DNA of 64,000 nt from Pseudomonas vancouverensis (GCF_004348895.1 NZ_RRZK01000002.1:124001-188000); one strand, 5' to 3'. Shown: positions 1-9,765, counted from the stretch's first letter. The notes: generated by a model not told the origin, from the letters alone. Translations and numbers: made by a program.

Positions 1-1
1 G

Positions 2-652
2 CGCCTGTTGCTGGGCCAGGAAAAAGCCAGTCGCGGCGAGATCCTGCTCGACGGTCAAGCGCTGGCCGGCGAACCGGATGCCAGTCGTGGCGTGGTGTTT
101 CAGCGCTACTCAGTGTTCCCGCATTTGAGCGTGCTGGACAACGTCGCCCTCGGCCTCGAGCTGCCACGTTCGCCCTTGCTGGGACGCCTGTTCGGCAGCG
201 CCAAACGCGAGGCCCGCGAACAGGCGTCGCTGTTGCTACACAAGGTGGGCCTCGGCCACTCACTGGACAAGTTCCCGGCGCAACTGTCCGGCGGCATGCA
301 ACAACGCCTGGCCATCGCCCAGGCGTTGATCATGAAGCCCCGCGTGCTGCTGCTCGACGAACCCTTCGGTGCTCTCGATCCGGGCATCCGCAAGGACATG
401 CACCACTTGCTGCTGGAGCTGTGGCGCGAGACCCGACTGACCGTGTTCATGGTCACTCACGACCTGTCCGAAGGCTTCAGCCTCGGCACCCGCCTGCTGG
501 TGTTCGACAAGGTTCGCGTCGATCCGCACGCTCCCGGCGCCTATGGCGCCCGCATCACCTACGACATCCCTTTGAACAGCGACCGCCGCGTGACCCGCGC
601 CGCCGTCGACGCCCTGCCAGTGCACCTGGCAGGTGAACTTCGCACCGCTTGA
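2..652 (+). CDS. ABC transporter ATP-binding protein, 5'-truncated by the window edge
   Basis: This is the C-terminal part of an ABC-transporter ATPase of the nitrate/taurine type that powers import of a small substrate. The open frame enters from the left edge, so the Walker A loop lies outside the window. Visible are the signature LSGGMQQRLAIAQAL, the Walker B and D-loop VLLLDEPFGALD, and the switch histidine in VTHDL. The stop lies 13 bases before the next gene, so it belongs to the downstream carboxylase operon. Its substrate is inferred from that context as guanidine, urea or a related compound. The true start and the partner permease and binding protein should lie just upstream. Confidence 0.88.
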   Translation, partial: RLLLGQEKASRGEILLDGQALAGEPDASRGVVFQRYSVFPHLSVLDNVALGLELPRSPLLGRLFGSAKREAREQASLLLHKVGLGHSLDKFPAQLSGGMQQRLAIAQALIMKPRVLLLDEPFGALDPGIRKDMHHLLLELWRETRLTVFMVTHDLSEGFSLGTRLLVFDKVRVDPHAPGAYGARITYDIPLNSDRRVTRAAVDALPVHLAGELRTA

Positions 653-665
653 GAGGATTTTTCCG

Positions 666-1391
666 ATGACTGATTCGACCCGACTGTTCCCGCCCTTCGC
701 CGAAGAAATGCTCCCCGGCGGCGGCCATCGTTCTTTCGTCTTGAAGCGCGGCCAATTGCTGCGCCTGACCGACCTGCGCGGCGGCGCCAATGTCAGCCTG
801 ACGCTGCTCAATGCCAATGAAAAAACCGAACGCCTGAACCTGCCCGACAGCCTCAAGTGCCAACACACCGCCAAGCTCACCGCCGGCCATTGCCTGTACT
901 CGGACATGGGCCGCGTGCTGGCCGCGATCACCGCCGACACCTGCGGTTGGAGCGACAGCCTCGGCGGCGTGCTCTGCGCCGAAGAAGTCGCGCAAAAGTA
1001 CGGCAGCGGTCGCTATCAGGAACTGCGCAACGGCTTCTTCCGCAACGGCACCGACAACCTGCTGGTTGAACTGGGCAAGTGGGGGCTGGGCCTGTCCGAC
1101 CTGCTGATGACCCTCAACCTGTTCAGCCGCGTGAACGTCGACGCGGACGGACGTTTTCATTTCGTCGAAGGCAACTCCAAAGCCGGCGACTACATCGAGC
1201 TGTACGCGCCGATGGACACCCTGGTGGTGCTCACCGCTTTGCAGCATCCGATGGACCCTGCACCCGATTACGCACCAAAACCCTTGAAGCTGAGCTGGAT
1301 GAACGCCGACGCCAGCATCGCCGAACACTGCCGCACTTCGCGCCCGGAAAACGAGCGCGGTTTCATCAACACCGACCGTCTGTTCGCCTGA
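666..1391 (+). CDS. DUF1989 protein, urea amidolyase-associated protein 1 / carboxyguanidine deiminase subunit
   Basis: This 241-residue DUF1989 protein is the first of a tandem pair. Family knowledge: such pairs beside urea-carboxylase-like genes were long called UAAP1/UAAP2 and were later shown to form the heteromeric carboxyguanidine deiminase (CgdAB) that turns carboxyguanidine into allophanate. Seen here: a conserved ITADTCGW segment in the middle followed by a cysteine (GGVLC), shared with the next protein. The ATG at 666 is preceded by GAGAGGA at good distance; an upstream in-frame start at 633 would overlap the ABC gene and is less likely. Cytoplasmic. Which CgdA/CgdB name applies was not decided. 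Confidence 0.88.
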   Translation: MTDSTRLFPPFAEEMLPGGGHRSFVLKRGQLLRLTDLRGGANVSLTLLNANEKTERLNLPDSLKCQHTAKLTAGHCLYSDMGRVLAAITADTCGWSDSLGGVLCAEEVAQKYGSGRYQELRNGFFRNGTDNLLVELGKWGLGLSDLLMTLNLFSRVNVDADGRFHFVEGNSKAGDYIELYAPMDTLVVLTALQHPMDPAPDYAPKPLKLSWMNADASIAEHCRTSRPENERGFINTDRLFA

Positions 1392-1402
1392 GGATCGCTG
1401 CC

Positions 1403-2044
1403 ATGTCACTCGCCATCGCTACCGTTCAAAAACAGCCTGAAACAGCGGTCTACCGCGCCACCATTCCCGCCGGTGAACCCTGGCTGATGGAGGTCAAGGC
1501 CGGCCAGACCCTGCGCATCCTCGACCTCGAAGGCAATCAAGCGGTCGACACCTTGTTCTACAGCCTTGCCAATCCGAAGGAACGCTATGACGTGCAGCGC
1601 ACCCTGCGCCGGCAGAACAGCGTGTACCTGAGCACCGGCAGCGTGCTGTATTCCAACCTCGGCAACGCCATGCTGACCATCGTCGCCGACACCTGCGGGC
1701 GTCACGACACCCTCGGCGGCGCCTGCGCCCAGGAGAGCAACACCGTGCGCTACGCCCTGGAAAAGCGCCACATGCACAGTTGCCGCGACAACTACCTGCG
1801 CGCCTGTGTGCATGACGGCCGATTGGGCAAGGGCGACATCGGGCCGAACATCAATTTCTTCATGAACGTACCGGTCACCGCAGACGGTGGCCTGACCTTC
1901 GAAGACGGAATCTCCGCGCCCGGCAAATACGTCGACCTGCGCGCCGAGATGGACGTGATCGTGCTGATTTCCAACTGCCCGCAACTGAACAACCCGTGCA
2001 ACGCCTACAACCCGACTCCTGCGGAGTTGCTGGTATGGAACTGA
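1403..2044 (+). CDS. DUF1989 protein, urea amidolyase-associated protein 2 / carboxyguanidine deiminase subunit
   Basis: This is a 213-residue paralogue of the preceding gene, 11 bases downstream, with the matching core [14 protein letters not shown] and following cysteines. Together they should form the DUF1989 heteromer acting between the biotin carboxylase and allophanate hydrolase steps. I place the start at ATG 1403 (MSLAIATV) after GAGGATCG; the longer open frame from 1079 runs through the preceding gene in another phase and is not credible. The assignment to guanidine breakdown rests on family knowledge and gene order, not on a residue that fixes substrate. Confidence 0.88.
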   Translation: MSLAIATVQKQPETAVYRATIPAGEPWLMEVKAGQTLRILDLEGNQAVDTLFYSLANPKERYDVQRTLRRQNSVYLSTGSVLYSNLGNAMLTIVADTCGRHDTLGGACAQESNTVRYALEKRHMHSCRDNYLRACVHDGRLGKGDIGPNINFFMNVPVTADGGLTFEDGISAPGKYVDLRAEMDVIVLISNCPQLNNPCNAYNPTPAELLVWN

Positions 2045-2127
2045 AGTTTTCGCGGTTGCGCCGCTGGTTGTTTGCCCTGTGCCAGGCCCGTTCGGGGCAG
2101 TGCCTCAAATCGCTCGAACACCATCGT

Positions 2128-2234
2128 CCCCTGTAGGAGCGAGCCTGCTCGCGAAGAACCCTCAGGCGCCGCTGGGCGTCTGTTTTACGCGTCATCGTTC
2201 ACGACCATCGCGAGCATGCTCGCTCCTACAGGGG
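2128..2234. repeat. REPIN (paired inverted REP sequences) inside the operon
   Basis: Two REP palindromes face each other: CCCCTGTAGGAGCGAGCCTG at the left and CTCGCTCCTACAGGGG at the right, with about 55 bases between. It fills most of the 286-base gap between the second DUF1989 gene and the carboxylase gene, on transcribed DNA, so it could form a large mRNA hairpin that alters expression of the distal genes. Confidence 0.85.
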
Positions 2235-2330
2235 CAGCGGCGTTTGAGAAATCCGATTCTTCATCCGGGACGGCCCGGGTGCATCAAGAAAAACTGCGGG
2301 ACGGCCCGCATCCCCTCCAGGGGTTATGCC

Positions 2331-5300
2331 ATGTTCGAAAAAGTCCTGATTGCCAACCGTGGCGCCATCGCCTGTCGCATCCTGCGCACCTTGCGCGAAC
2401 TGCATGTGCAGGGCGTCGCGGTTTACTCGCAAGCCGACGCCGCCAGCCTGCACATTCAGCAGGCCGATGAAGCCCATTGCCTGGGCGAAGGTGCTGCAGC
2501 CGGTACCTATCTGGCGGTGGATAAAATCCTCACTATCGCCCAAGCCTGCGGCGTGACTGCGATCCATCCCGGTTACGGTTTTCTCTCGGAAAACGCCGCC
2601 TTCGCCGAGTCCTGCGAAGCCGCAGGCATCGCCTTCATCGGCCCGACCCCCGAACAACTGCGGGTGTTCGGTCTCAAGCACACCGCCCGCGCCCTGGCCA
2701 AAGAACAGGGCGTACCGATGCTGGAAGGCACCGAGCTGCTCGACAGCCTCGACGCGGCACTTACAGCAGGTGAACAGGTTGGCTACCCGGTCATGCTCAA
2801 AAGCACCGCCGGCGGTGGTGGTATCGGTATGCGCGTGTGCTGGAACGCTGTTGAACTGAGCGAATCATTCGAAGCGGTGAAACGCCTCGGCCAGAACAAC
2901 TTCAGCGACGCCGGGGTGTTCATCGAGAAGTACATCCAGCGCGCCCGGCATCTGGAGGTGCAGGTGTTCGGGGATGGTCGTGGCGAGGTGATTGCCCTCG
3001 GCGTACGCGACTGTTCGGTGCAGCGCCGCAACCAGAAAGTCCTCGAAGAAACCCCGGCACCGAACTTGCCGGAGGGCATGGCCAACGAGTTGTGCGCGGC
3101 CGCGATCAAGCTGGCCAAAGCGGTGAATTACCGCAGTGCCGGCACCGTGGAGTTCGTCTTCGACAGCGAAGACCGGCGCTTCTATTTTCTCGAAGTGAAC
3201 ACCCGTCTGCAGGTCGAGCACGGCGTGACCGAGCAAGTCTGGGGCGTCGATCTGGTGCGCTGGATGGTGCAATTGGCGGCCGGTGACCTGCCGCCGCTGG
3301 ACGAATTAAGTCAACAGCTGAAACCAGAAGGCCACGCGATTCAGGCGCGTCTTTATGCCGAAGATCCGGGACGGGATTTTCAACCGAGCCCGGGGTTGCT
3401 CACCGCCGTGGAGTTCCCACCGGCCAATGGCATTCAACTGCGCATCGACACCTGGGTCGAGGCCGGTTGCGAGATTCCGCCCTATTTCGACCCGATGATC
3501 GCCAAGGTCATCACCTGGGCGCCCAGCCGCGAAGAAGCAGCGGCTGATCTGCATCGGGCCTTGGGCGACAGCCTGCTCTACGGCGTGGAAACCAACCGTG
3601 AGTACCTGCGGCAGATTCTGCTCGATACCCCTTTTGCCAGCGGCCAGCCGTGGACCCGTTGCCTGGAAGGTCTGGTATATCAGGCCAACACCTTCGAAGT
3701 GATCAGCGCCGGCACGCAAACCAGTGTTCAGGACTACCCCGGCCGTCTCGGCTATTGGGCGGTCGGCGTGCCGCCGTCAGGGCCGATGGACAGCCGCGCG
3801 TTGCGCCTGGGCAATCGCCTGCTGGGCAATGAGGAAGGCACGGCGGCACTGGAAATCACCATGAGCGGACCGCTGCTGCGCTTCAATTGCGATGCGGTGG
3901 TGGCGGTGACCGGCGCGGTGATTCCCGTGTTGCTTAATGGCGAAAACGTGCCGATGAACACCGCGCTCGCGGTGACGGCGGGCGCGACCTTGAGCCTGGG
4001 CACCATCGCCGGTGCAGGCGCACGCAGCTACCTGTGCCTGCGCGGTGGCCTGCAAGTGCCGGACTACCTGGGCAGCAAAAGCACCTTCACCCTCGGCCAG
4101 TTCGGCGGCCATAGTGGTCGCGCCTTGCGTGCCGGTGATGTGCTGCACGTACGGGCCCTGAGCGATCGCAGTAGCGGTCAACAACTGGACGTGGAACGGG
4201 TCACCGAGCTGCCGGACGTGCGCCAGATCCGTGTGATCTATGGCCCCCACGGCGCGCCGGAATACTTCACGCCAAACTACATCGACACCTTCTTCGCCAC
4301 CCAGTGGGAAGTGCATTTCAACTCCAGCCGCACCGGCGTGCGTCTGATCGGCCCGAAACCGCAGTGGGTACGTGCCGATGGTGGTGAGGCCGGGTTGCAT
4401 CCGTCGAACATCCACGACAATCCCTACGCGATCGGCGCCGTGGACTTTACCGGCGACATGCCGGTGATCCTCGGCCCCGATGGCCCAAGCCTCGGCGGCT
4501 TCGTCTGCCCGGTGACGGTGATCGAAGCGGACCTGTGGCAGCTGGGGCAACTCAAGGCCGGGGACAAGGTGCAGTTCCAGCCCGTCGACCTCAAGACTGC
4601 CCGCCTCCTGGCAGCACAGGCCTTTTGTGGCGAGGGAGCTTGCTCCCGTTCGAGTGCGCAGCACTCGCAAACCGTGGAGCTCGATCATTCTGAAGTGACC
4701 GGATTACAGGTATCGGGGCCGCTTCGCGTCCCAACGCGAGCAAGCTCGCTCGCCACAAAGGATGAAATTTTACAGGGGCTTGTGTCGCCTGTAGTACTGG
4801 ATATCGGTCAGGACGATACGCGGCTGGTTGCACGCCTGTCCGGCGACACCCATCTTCTGCTCGAAATCGGCGCCCCAGAACTCGACCTGGTCCTGCGCTT
4901 CCGTGCCCACGCCCTGATGCAAGCACTGGAAAGCAAGCAACTGCACGGCGTCATCGACCTGACGCCCGGCATTCGCTCGCTGCAAGTCCACTACCAGCCA
5001 GAACAACTGCCGCTGAACGACCTGCTCGGTATCGTCGCCGGCGAATGGGACGCCGTGTGCGCCGCCAAAGACCTGCAAGTGCCGTCGCGCATCGTCCACT
5101 TGCCGCTGTCCTGGGACGACCCGGCGTGTCAGCTGGCCATCGAAAAATACATGACCACCGTGCGCAAGGACGCACCGTGGTGCCCGAGCAACCTGGAGTT
5201 CATTCGCCGTATCAACGACCTGCCCAACCTCGACGAAGTGCAGCGCACAGTGTTCGACGCCAGCTACCTGGTCATGGGCCTGGGCGACGTCTACCTCGGT

Positions 5301-6032
5301 GCCCCGGTCGCCACTCCGCTGGATCCGCGTCATCGCCTGGTGACCACCAAGTACAACCCGGCGCGCACCTGGACCGCGGAAAACTCGGTGGGCATCGGCG
5401 GCGCCTACATGTGCGTGTACGGCATGGAGGGCCCCGGCGGCTATCAGTTTGTCGGGCGCACCTTGCAGATGTGGAACCGCTATCGCGAAGTCGCCGCGTT
5501 CGATGGCAAACCCTGGCTGCTGCGCTTTTTCGACCAGATCCGCTTCTACCCGGTCAGTGCCGACGAACTGCTGCGCATCCGTCGCGACTTCCCGCTGGGG
5601 CGCTTCGATCTGAACATCGAGCACAGTCAGTTGAACCTCGCCGACTATCAGGCGTTTTTGCACAAGGAAGCCGAGACCATCGCGGCGTTCCGTTCACAAC
5701 AGCAAGGCGCGTTCAACGCTGAACGTGAACGCTGGATCGCCAGCGGCCAGGCTCATTTCGACAGTGAAGAACCGACCTTGCCGGTCAGCGAAGACACTGC
5801 GCTGGGGGACGGTCAGTTGAGTGTCGACAGCCACATCGCCGGCAACCTCTGGCAAGTACAAGTCGAGCGCGGTCGCCGTGTCGAGGCCGGTGAAGTGCTG
5901 GTGATCCTCGAGTCGATGAAGATGGAAATTCCCCTGCTCGCGCCGATGGCCGGCGTGGTGCGCGAGATCCGCGTGCAACCCGGTTCGGCGGTGCGTGCCG
6001 GACAGCGCGTCGTGGTGCTGGAACTCGACTGA
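2331..6032 (+). CDS. biotin-dependent urea/guanidine carboxylase
   Basis: This 1233-residue cytoplasmic enzyme uses ATP and bicarbonate to carboxylate its substrate (urea, or guanidine in DUF1989-linked operons). Domains in order: biotin carboxylase at about 1-450 (ANRGAIACRI start, glycine-rich STAGGGGIGMRV ATP loop); carboxyltransferase half of the KipA/AHS2 type at about 460-765; carboxyltransferase half of the KipI/AHS1 type at about 810-1090; biotin carrier domain at the end, with the biotinyl lysine in ESMKMEI at residue 1197. Start ATG 2331 (MFEKVLIANRG) fits the family; the open frame upstream runs through the REPIN. Odd: residues about 766-810 are translated from a REP pair lying in the linker between the two carboxyltransferase halves, with the frame kept open. 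Confidence 0.93.
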   Translation: MFEKVLIANRGAIACRILRTLRELHVQGVAVYSQADAASLHIQQADEAHCLGEGAAAGTYLAVDKILTIAQACGVTAIHPGYGFLSENAAFAESCEAAGIAFIGPTPEQLRVFGLKHTARALAKEQGVPMLEGTELLDSLDAALTAGEQVGYPVMLKSTAGGGGIGMRVCWNAVELSESFEAVKRLGQNNFSDAGVFIEKYIQRARHLEVQVFGDGRGEVIALGVRDCSVQRRNQKVLEETPAPNLPEGMANELCAAAIKLAKAVNYRSAGTVEFVFDSEDRRFYFLEVNTRLQVEHGVTEQVWGVDLVRWMVQLAAGDLPPLDELSQQLKPEGHAIQARLYAEDPGRDFQPSPGLLTAVEFPPANGIQLRIDTWVEAGCEIPPYFDPMIAKVITWAPSREEAAADLHRALGDSLLYGVETNREYLRQILLDTPFASGQPWTRCLEGLVYQANTFEVISAGTQTSVQDYPGRLGYWAVGVPPSGPMDSRALRLGNRLLGNEEGTAALEITMSGPLLRFNCDAVVAVTGAVIPVLLNGENVPMNTALAVTAGATLSLGTIAGAGARSYLCLRGGLQVPDYLGSKSTFTLGQFGGHSGRALRAGDVLHVRALSDRSSGQQLDVERVTELPDVRQIRVIYGPHGAPEYFTPNYIDTFFATQWEVHFNSSRTGVRLIGPKPQWVRADGGEAGLHPSNIHDNPYAIGAVDFTGDMPVILGPDGPSLGGFVCPVTVIEADLWQLGQLKAGDKVQFQPVDLKTARLLAAQAFCGEGACSRSSAQHSQTVELDHSEVTGLQVSGPLRVPTRASSLATKDEILQGLVSPVVLDIGQDDTRLVARLSGDTHLLLEIGAPELDLVLRFRAHALMQALESKQLHGVIDLTPGIRSLQVHYQPEQLPLNDLLGIVAGEWDAVCAAKDLQVPSRIVHLPLSWDDPACQLAIEKYMTTVRKDAPWCPSNLEFIRRINDLPNLDEVQRTVFDASYLVMGLGDVYLGAPVATPLDPRHRLVTTKYNPARTWTAENSVGIGGAYMCVYGMEGPGGYQFVGRTLQMWNRYREVAAFDGKPWLLRFFDQIRFYPVSADELLRIRRDFPLGRFDLNIEHSQLNLADYQAFLHKEAETIAAFRSQQQGAFNAERERWIASGQAHFDSEEPTLPVSEDTALGDGQLSVDSHIAGNLWQVQVERGRRVEAGEVLVILESMKMEIPLLAPMAGVVREIRVQPGSAVRAGQRVVVLELD
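4626..4758. repeat. REP pair inserted in frame within the carboxylase gene
   Basis: The left arm TGTGGCGAGGGAGCTTGCTC (4626 on) and right arm GCAAGCTCGCTCGCCACA (to 4757) are the TGTGGCGAG-type Pseudomonas REP ends in inverted orientation. Between them is a second hairpin, CGAGTGC-GCA-GCACTCG, near 4651-4667. The whole unit lies inside the open reading frame of the urea/guanidine carboxylase and adds about 44 residues with no stop. REP pairs are normally intergenic. Confidence 0.9.
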
Positions 6033-6056
6033 ACTCTTTTGAAAAGGACGCTTGCC

Positions 6057-7826
6057 ATGAACATCAATCTGCAACTCGACGCCCTGCGCAGCGCATACCG
6101 CGACGGCACTCTCACACCCCGGCAACTGCTGCTGGGTCTGCGCGACAAAGCCGCCGCGCTGAACCCCGACTATCACCTGTTCATCCACTTGCTCAGTGTC
6201 GATGAACTGGAGCCCTACCTTGCCGCGCTCGACGGGCGCGACATCGACAGCCTGCCACTGTACGGCGTGCCCTTCGCGATCAAGGACAATATTGATCTGG
6301 CGGGCATTCCCACCACGGCGGCGTGCCCGGCATTTGCCTATGTGCCGGAGCAATCGGCGACCATTGTCGAGCAGTTGCTGGCGCTCGGCGCGATTCCATT
6401 GGGCAAGACCAATCTCGACCAGTTCGCCACCGGCCTCAACGGCAGTCGCTCGCCCTATGGCGCGTGCCCTAACAGCGTGTTGCCGGAGTATCCGTCGGGT
6501 GGTTCCAGTGCCGGTTCTTCGCTGGCCGTCGCGCTGGGTGTGGCGAGCTTTTCGTTGGGCACCGACACCGCAGGCTCCGGACGCGTGCCGGCGGCGCTGA
6601 ACAACCTGGTCGGGATGAAGGCCACCAAAGGTCTGATTTCCACCGCCGGTGTGGTGCCCGCCTGTCGCACGCTTGATTGCGTGACCACCTTCACCGCTAC
6701 CGCCCGCGAGGCCAGTCAGTTGCTGGCACTCACTGCTCGTCTCGACCCTCGGGACGAATTCAGCCGCAGCAACCCGCAGTGGAATGACGGCTCTGCGTTC
6801 GGCACGCCGCGCCCGTTCCGCTTTGGTGTGCCGCGGGCGCAGGACCTGCAATTTTTTGGCTGCGTTGAAGGACCGCTGTTGTTCGGCGACGCCATCGACC
6901 GGCTCAAGGCCCTTGGCGGTGAAGCGGTGGAAATCGACCTGTCGCCATTTCTGGAAGCCGCGCGCCTGCTCTACGAAGGCCCGTGGGTCGCCGAGCGCTA
7001 CAGCGTGGCCGGTGACTTGATGGAGCAAAAACCCGAGGCGGTGTTACCGGTGATCCGTGCAGTGCTGGCCAAGGCACCGGCTGTCAGCGGTGTGCAAACC
7101 TTCCGCGCCCAGTATCGGCTGCAAGCCCTCAAGGCGCTGTGCGACAAAACATTGGAGGGGCTCGATTGCGTGGTCACGCCGACCATCGGTCGCCCCGTCA
7201 CCCTGGCCGAGCTCGACGCCGAACCGGTGCTGCGCAACTCGCAGCTGGGTTACTACACCAACTTCATGAACCTGCTCGACTACGCGGCCGTTGCCGTGCC
7301 CAGTGCCTTCATGGACAACGGTTTGCCGTGGGGCGTGACTCTGTTCGGGCGGGCGTTTACCGACCAGTATTTGTTGAGTGTGGCGGATGCGCTGCAGGGC
7401 GCAACGACGCCTGCCCCGGTGAGCGTGGCACGCAATGACCGCGCGCGGTTGGTGGTGTGCGGGGCGCATCTGGACGGCCTGGCCTTGAACTGGCAGCTCA
7501 AACAGCGTGGCGCCCGACTGGTTGAGTCGACCCTAAGCTCGGCCGATTACCAACTCTACGCTTTGGCCGGGGGGCCACCGTTTCGGCCCGGGATGGTCCG
7601 GGTCAAAGACAGCGGTGTGGCGATTGCCGTGGAAGTCTGGGAGTTGCCAAGCAGCGAGCTGGGTTCATTCCTGACCGGTATTCCGGCGCCGCTGGGGCTG
7701 GGCAAAGTGCAGCTGGCGGATGGTCGTTGGGAGAGTGGTTTCATCTGTGAAACCTATGGACTGGAAGGGGCGGTGAACATCAGTCATCTGGGCGGGTGGC
7801 GGGCGTATTTGAAATCGCTGGCATAA
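6057..7826 (+). CDS. atzF: allophanate hydrolase
   Basis: This cytoplasmic amidase hydrolyses allophanate to ammonium and carbon dioxide, the last step of the urea/guanidine carboxylase route. It has 589 residues. The amidase-signature catalytic Lys is in FAIKDNIDLAG and the Ser-rich region is YPSGGSSAGSS followed by GTDTAGSGR. The C-terminal part (about 465-589) matches the extra allophanate hydrolase domain. Start ATG 6057 follows AAAAGGAC at good spacing, 24 bases after the carboxylase stop, so it is co-transcribed. Confidence 0.93.
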   Translation: MNINLQLDALRSAYRDGTLTPRQLLLGLRDKAAALNPDYHLFIHLLSVDELEPYLAALDGRDIDSLPLYGVPFAIKDNIDLAGIPTTAACPAFAYVPEQSATIVEQLLALGAIPLGKTNLDQFATGLNGSRSPYGACPNSVLPEYPSGGSSAGSSLAVALGVASFSLGTDTAGSGRVPAALNNLVGMKATKGLISTAGVVPACRTLDCVTTFTATAREASQLLALTARLDPRDEFSRSNPQWNDGSAFGTPRPFRFGVPRAQDLQFFGCVEGPLLFGDAIDRLKALGGEAVEIDLSPFLEAARLLYEGPWVAERYSVAGDLMEQKPEAVLPVIRAVLAKAPAVSGVQTFRAQYRLQALKALCDKTLEGLDCVVTPTIGRPVTLAELDAEPVLRNSQLGYYTNFMNLLDYAAVAVPSAFMDNGLPWGVTLFGRAFTDQYLLSVADALQGATTPAPVSVARNDRARLVVCGAHLDGLALNWQLKQRGARLVESTLSSADYQLYALAGGPPFRPGMVRVKDSGVAIAVEVWELPSSELGSFLTGIPAPLGLGKVQLADGRWESGFICETYGLEGAVNISHLGGWRAYLKSLA

Positions 7827-7834
7827 ACGCCCTT

Positions 7835-7924
7835 CTGTAGGAGCGAGCTTGCTCGCGATGGCGGCGATACATTCACCCTGAATGAGTCTGATCGACCGCT
7901 ATCGCGAGCAAGCTCGCTCCCACG
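7835..7924. repeat. REPIN downstream of atzF
   Basis: An inverted pair of REPs, CTGTAGGAGCGAGCTTGCTC at the left and GCGAGCAAGCTCGCTCCCAC at the right, begins 8 bases after the atzF stop. It may protect or end the operon transcript. Confidence 0.85.
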
Positions 7925-8032
7925 GAACGCTCTAGCCGCTGATCCTTGCCGATTCACCCTACAAATCCAGCAGTTATTTCCGCGCAGTGCCACTAGAATG
8001 CTATGCATTGGACCACAGCCAACGGAACTGTC

Positions 8033-9526
8033 ATGTCGCATCGCTCGCCCCTGTACTCTCAGCGTTCGTTGGTCCTCACACTGGTCGCCCTGCTGAGCGC
8101 CGGCTTCCTGGCCACGTCCCTGCTCAGTTATTACGCTTCGCGGGCGTCCATCCGCGATAACATCGTCAACACCGAACTGCCACTGACCTCCGACACGGTC
8201 TATTCGGAAATCCAGAAAGACCTCGTCAGACCGATCCTGATTTCTTCGATGATTTCTCGCGACACCTTCATGCGCGATTGGGTGGTCAACGGCGAAAAAG
8301 ACCCCGACCAGATGACCCGCTACCTCAACGAGGTCATGACCCATTACGGCGCCTACACGGCGTTTTTTGTCTCCAACACCAGCCTGACCTACTACCACGC
8401 CAAAGGCGTGCTCAAACACGTCAGGACCGATGAACCCCGCGATGCCTGGTACTTTCGCGTGCGTGACATGAAGGCCCCGTACGAGATCAACGTCGACCCG
8501 GACCTGGCCAACAAGGACAACCTGACGTTTTTCATCAACTACAAGGTCTACGACTACAACAACCGCTTCATCGGCGCCGCGGGTGTCGGCCTGACGGTCG
8601 ACGCGGTGATCAAACTGATCGACAAGTATCAGCAGCGTTATCAGCGCAGCGTGTACTTCGTCGACAACTTCGGGCGCCTGGTGCTCACCGGCGCCGAAGG
8701 CGGGCCGCAGGGCGCGCACATCGGTCAGAAACTCAGCGACCTCGACAGCATGAAGGAACTGGTCGGCCGACTACCCAAACCCCACAGCGGCAGTTACGAA
8801 TACTCCGGCCAGGGTCAGGGCCACTTTCTCAATGTGCGCTTCATTCCGGAGCTGAACTGGTACCTGTTCGTCGATAAGCTCGAAGACAGCGCCCTCGGTG
8901 AAATCCGCCAGTCGCTGTACCTCAATTTGCTGATCTGCCTGCTGGTGACGCTGATCGTGCTGACCCTGCTCAATCGCGTGGTCAAGCGTTACCAGGACAA
9001 GATCCAGGCCCAGGCCACCCTCGACAGCCTGACCGAATTGCCCAATCGCCGCGGTTTCGACCTGCTCGCCGCACAAGCGATGCACGAGGCCCAGCGCGAG
9101 CCCAAACCGCTGACGGCGTTGCTGCTGGACCTGGACCACTTCAAGGCATTGAACGACACCTACGGGCACCTCGCCGGCGACCAGGTGCTGATCGGTTTCG
9201 CCCGGGACCTGCAAAGCTGCCTGCGCCACGCCGACATTGTCTGCCGCTGGGGCGGCGAGGAATTCATCGTCCTGCTCAAGGACACCGACGGCAAGACCGG
9301 GCAGATGATCGCCGAGAAAATCCGCCAGCACGTCGAACAACAGCGCTATGCCTACAACGATCAGGCGCTGCAAGTGACCGTCAGCATCGGCCTGACCACC
9401 CTGCAACCCGATGACACCTTGCACAGCCTGCTGTCGCGGGCGGATCATGCGATGTACCGGGCCAAGCAAAGTGGCCGCAATCGAACCTGCATGGAAATGC
9501 CTCACTCCAGTTATGAGCCAGCCTGA
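8033..9526 (+). CDS. membrane-anchored diguanylate cyclase with periplasmic sensor
   Basis: Predicted to make cyclic di-GMP from two GTP in response to a periplasmic signal. It has 497 residues: a first membrane helix near residues 12-35, a Cache-like periplasmic sensor at about 36-285, a second membrane helix near 295-318, then a GGDEF domain. The active-site motif is GGEEF near residue 407, preceded five residues earlier by RHAD, a complete RxxD inhibitory site, so product inhibition is expected. Start ATG 8033 (MSHRSPLY) is preferred over an upstream TTG. It overlaps the following small gene by 14 bases. Confidence 0.92.
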   Translation: MSHRSPLYSQRSLVLTLVALLSAGFLATSLLSYYASRASIRDNIVNTELPLTSDTVYSEIQKDLVRPILISSMISRDTFMRDWVVNGEKDPDQMTRYLNEVMTHYGAYTAFFVSNTSLTYYHAKGVLKHVRTDEPRDAWYFRVRDMKAPYEINVDPDLANKDNLTFFINYKVYDYNNRFIGAAGVGLTVDAVIKLIDKYQQRYQRSVYFVDNFGRLVLTGAEGGPQGAHIGQKLSDLDSMKELVGRLPKPHSGSYEYSGQGQGHFLNVRFIPELNWYLFVDKLEDSALGEIRQSLYLNLLICLLVTLIVLTLLNRVVKRYQDKIQAQATLDSLTELPNRRGFDLLAAQAMHEAQREPKPLTALLLDLDHFKALNDTYGHLAGDQVLIGFARDLQSCLRHADIVCRWGGEEFIVLLKDTDGKTGQMIAEKIRQHVEQQRYAYNDQALQVTVSIGLTTLQPDDTLHSLLSRADHAMYRAKQSGRNRTCMEMPHSSYEPA

Positions 9527-9731
9527 TCTCTGCCCGGCCTGCGGTGCAGCCAACGACTGCACCCTGGCCGACCCGCGAACCGCCGACCGTGCCTGCTGGT
9601 GCTTTGGCGTGAGCATCGATCCGGCGGTGCTCGAAGCATTGCCGGATGAACTGCGCAACGCCGCCTGCCTGTGCCCGCGCTGTGCCCAGGTCGAGGCGCA
9701 GTTGCAAGCAGCCAAGCGCCCAATCGCGTAA
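9513..9731 (+). CDS. small cysteine-rich CWC family protein
   Basis: A 72-residue protein with a run of cysteine pairs: CPAC near the start, then C, CWC, and CLCPRC near the end, the pattern of the cysteine-rich CWC family, likely metal-binding. It starts at ATG 9513 inside the end of the diguanylate cyclase gene and ends 34 bases before rsuA, so the three genes are probably transcribed together. Its function is unknown. Confidence 0.8.
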   Translation: MSQPDLCPACGAANDCTLADPRTADRACWCFGVSIDPAVLEALPDELRNAACLCPRCAQVEAQLQAAKRPIA

Positions 9732-9765
9732 GATGCGCGCCCCTTTCCGGACTGATCCGTAAGTC

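Noticed and set aside
7835..7924. Repeats that at first look like a short CRISPR array
   Set aside because: They are paired inverted REPs, not regularly spaced direct repeats, and no cas genes are present.
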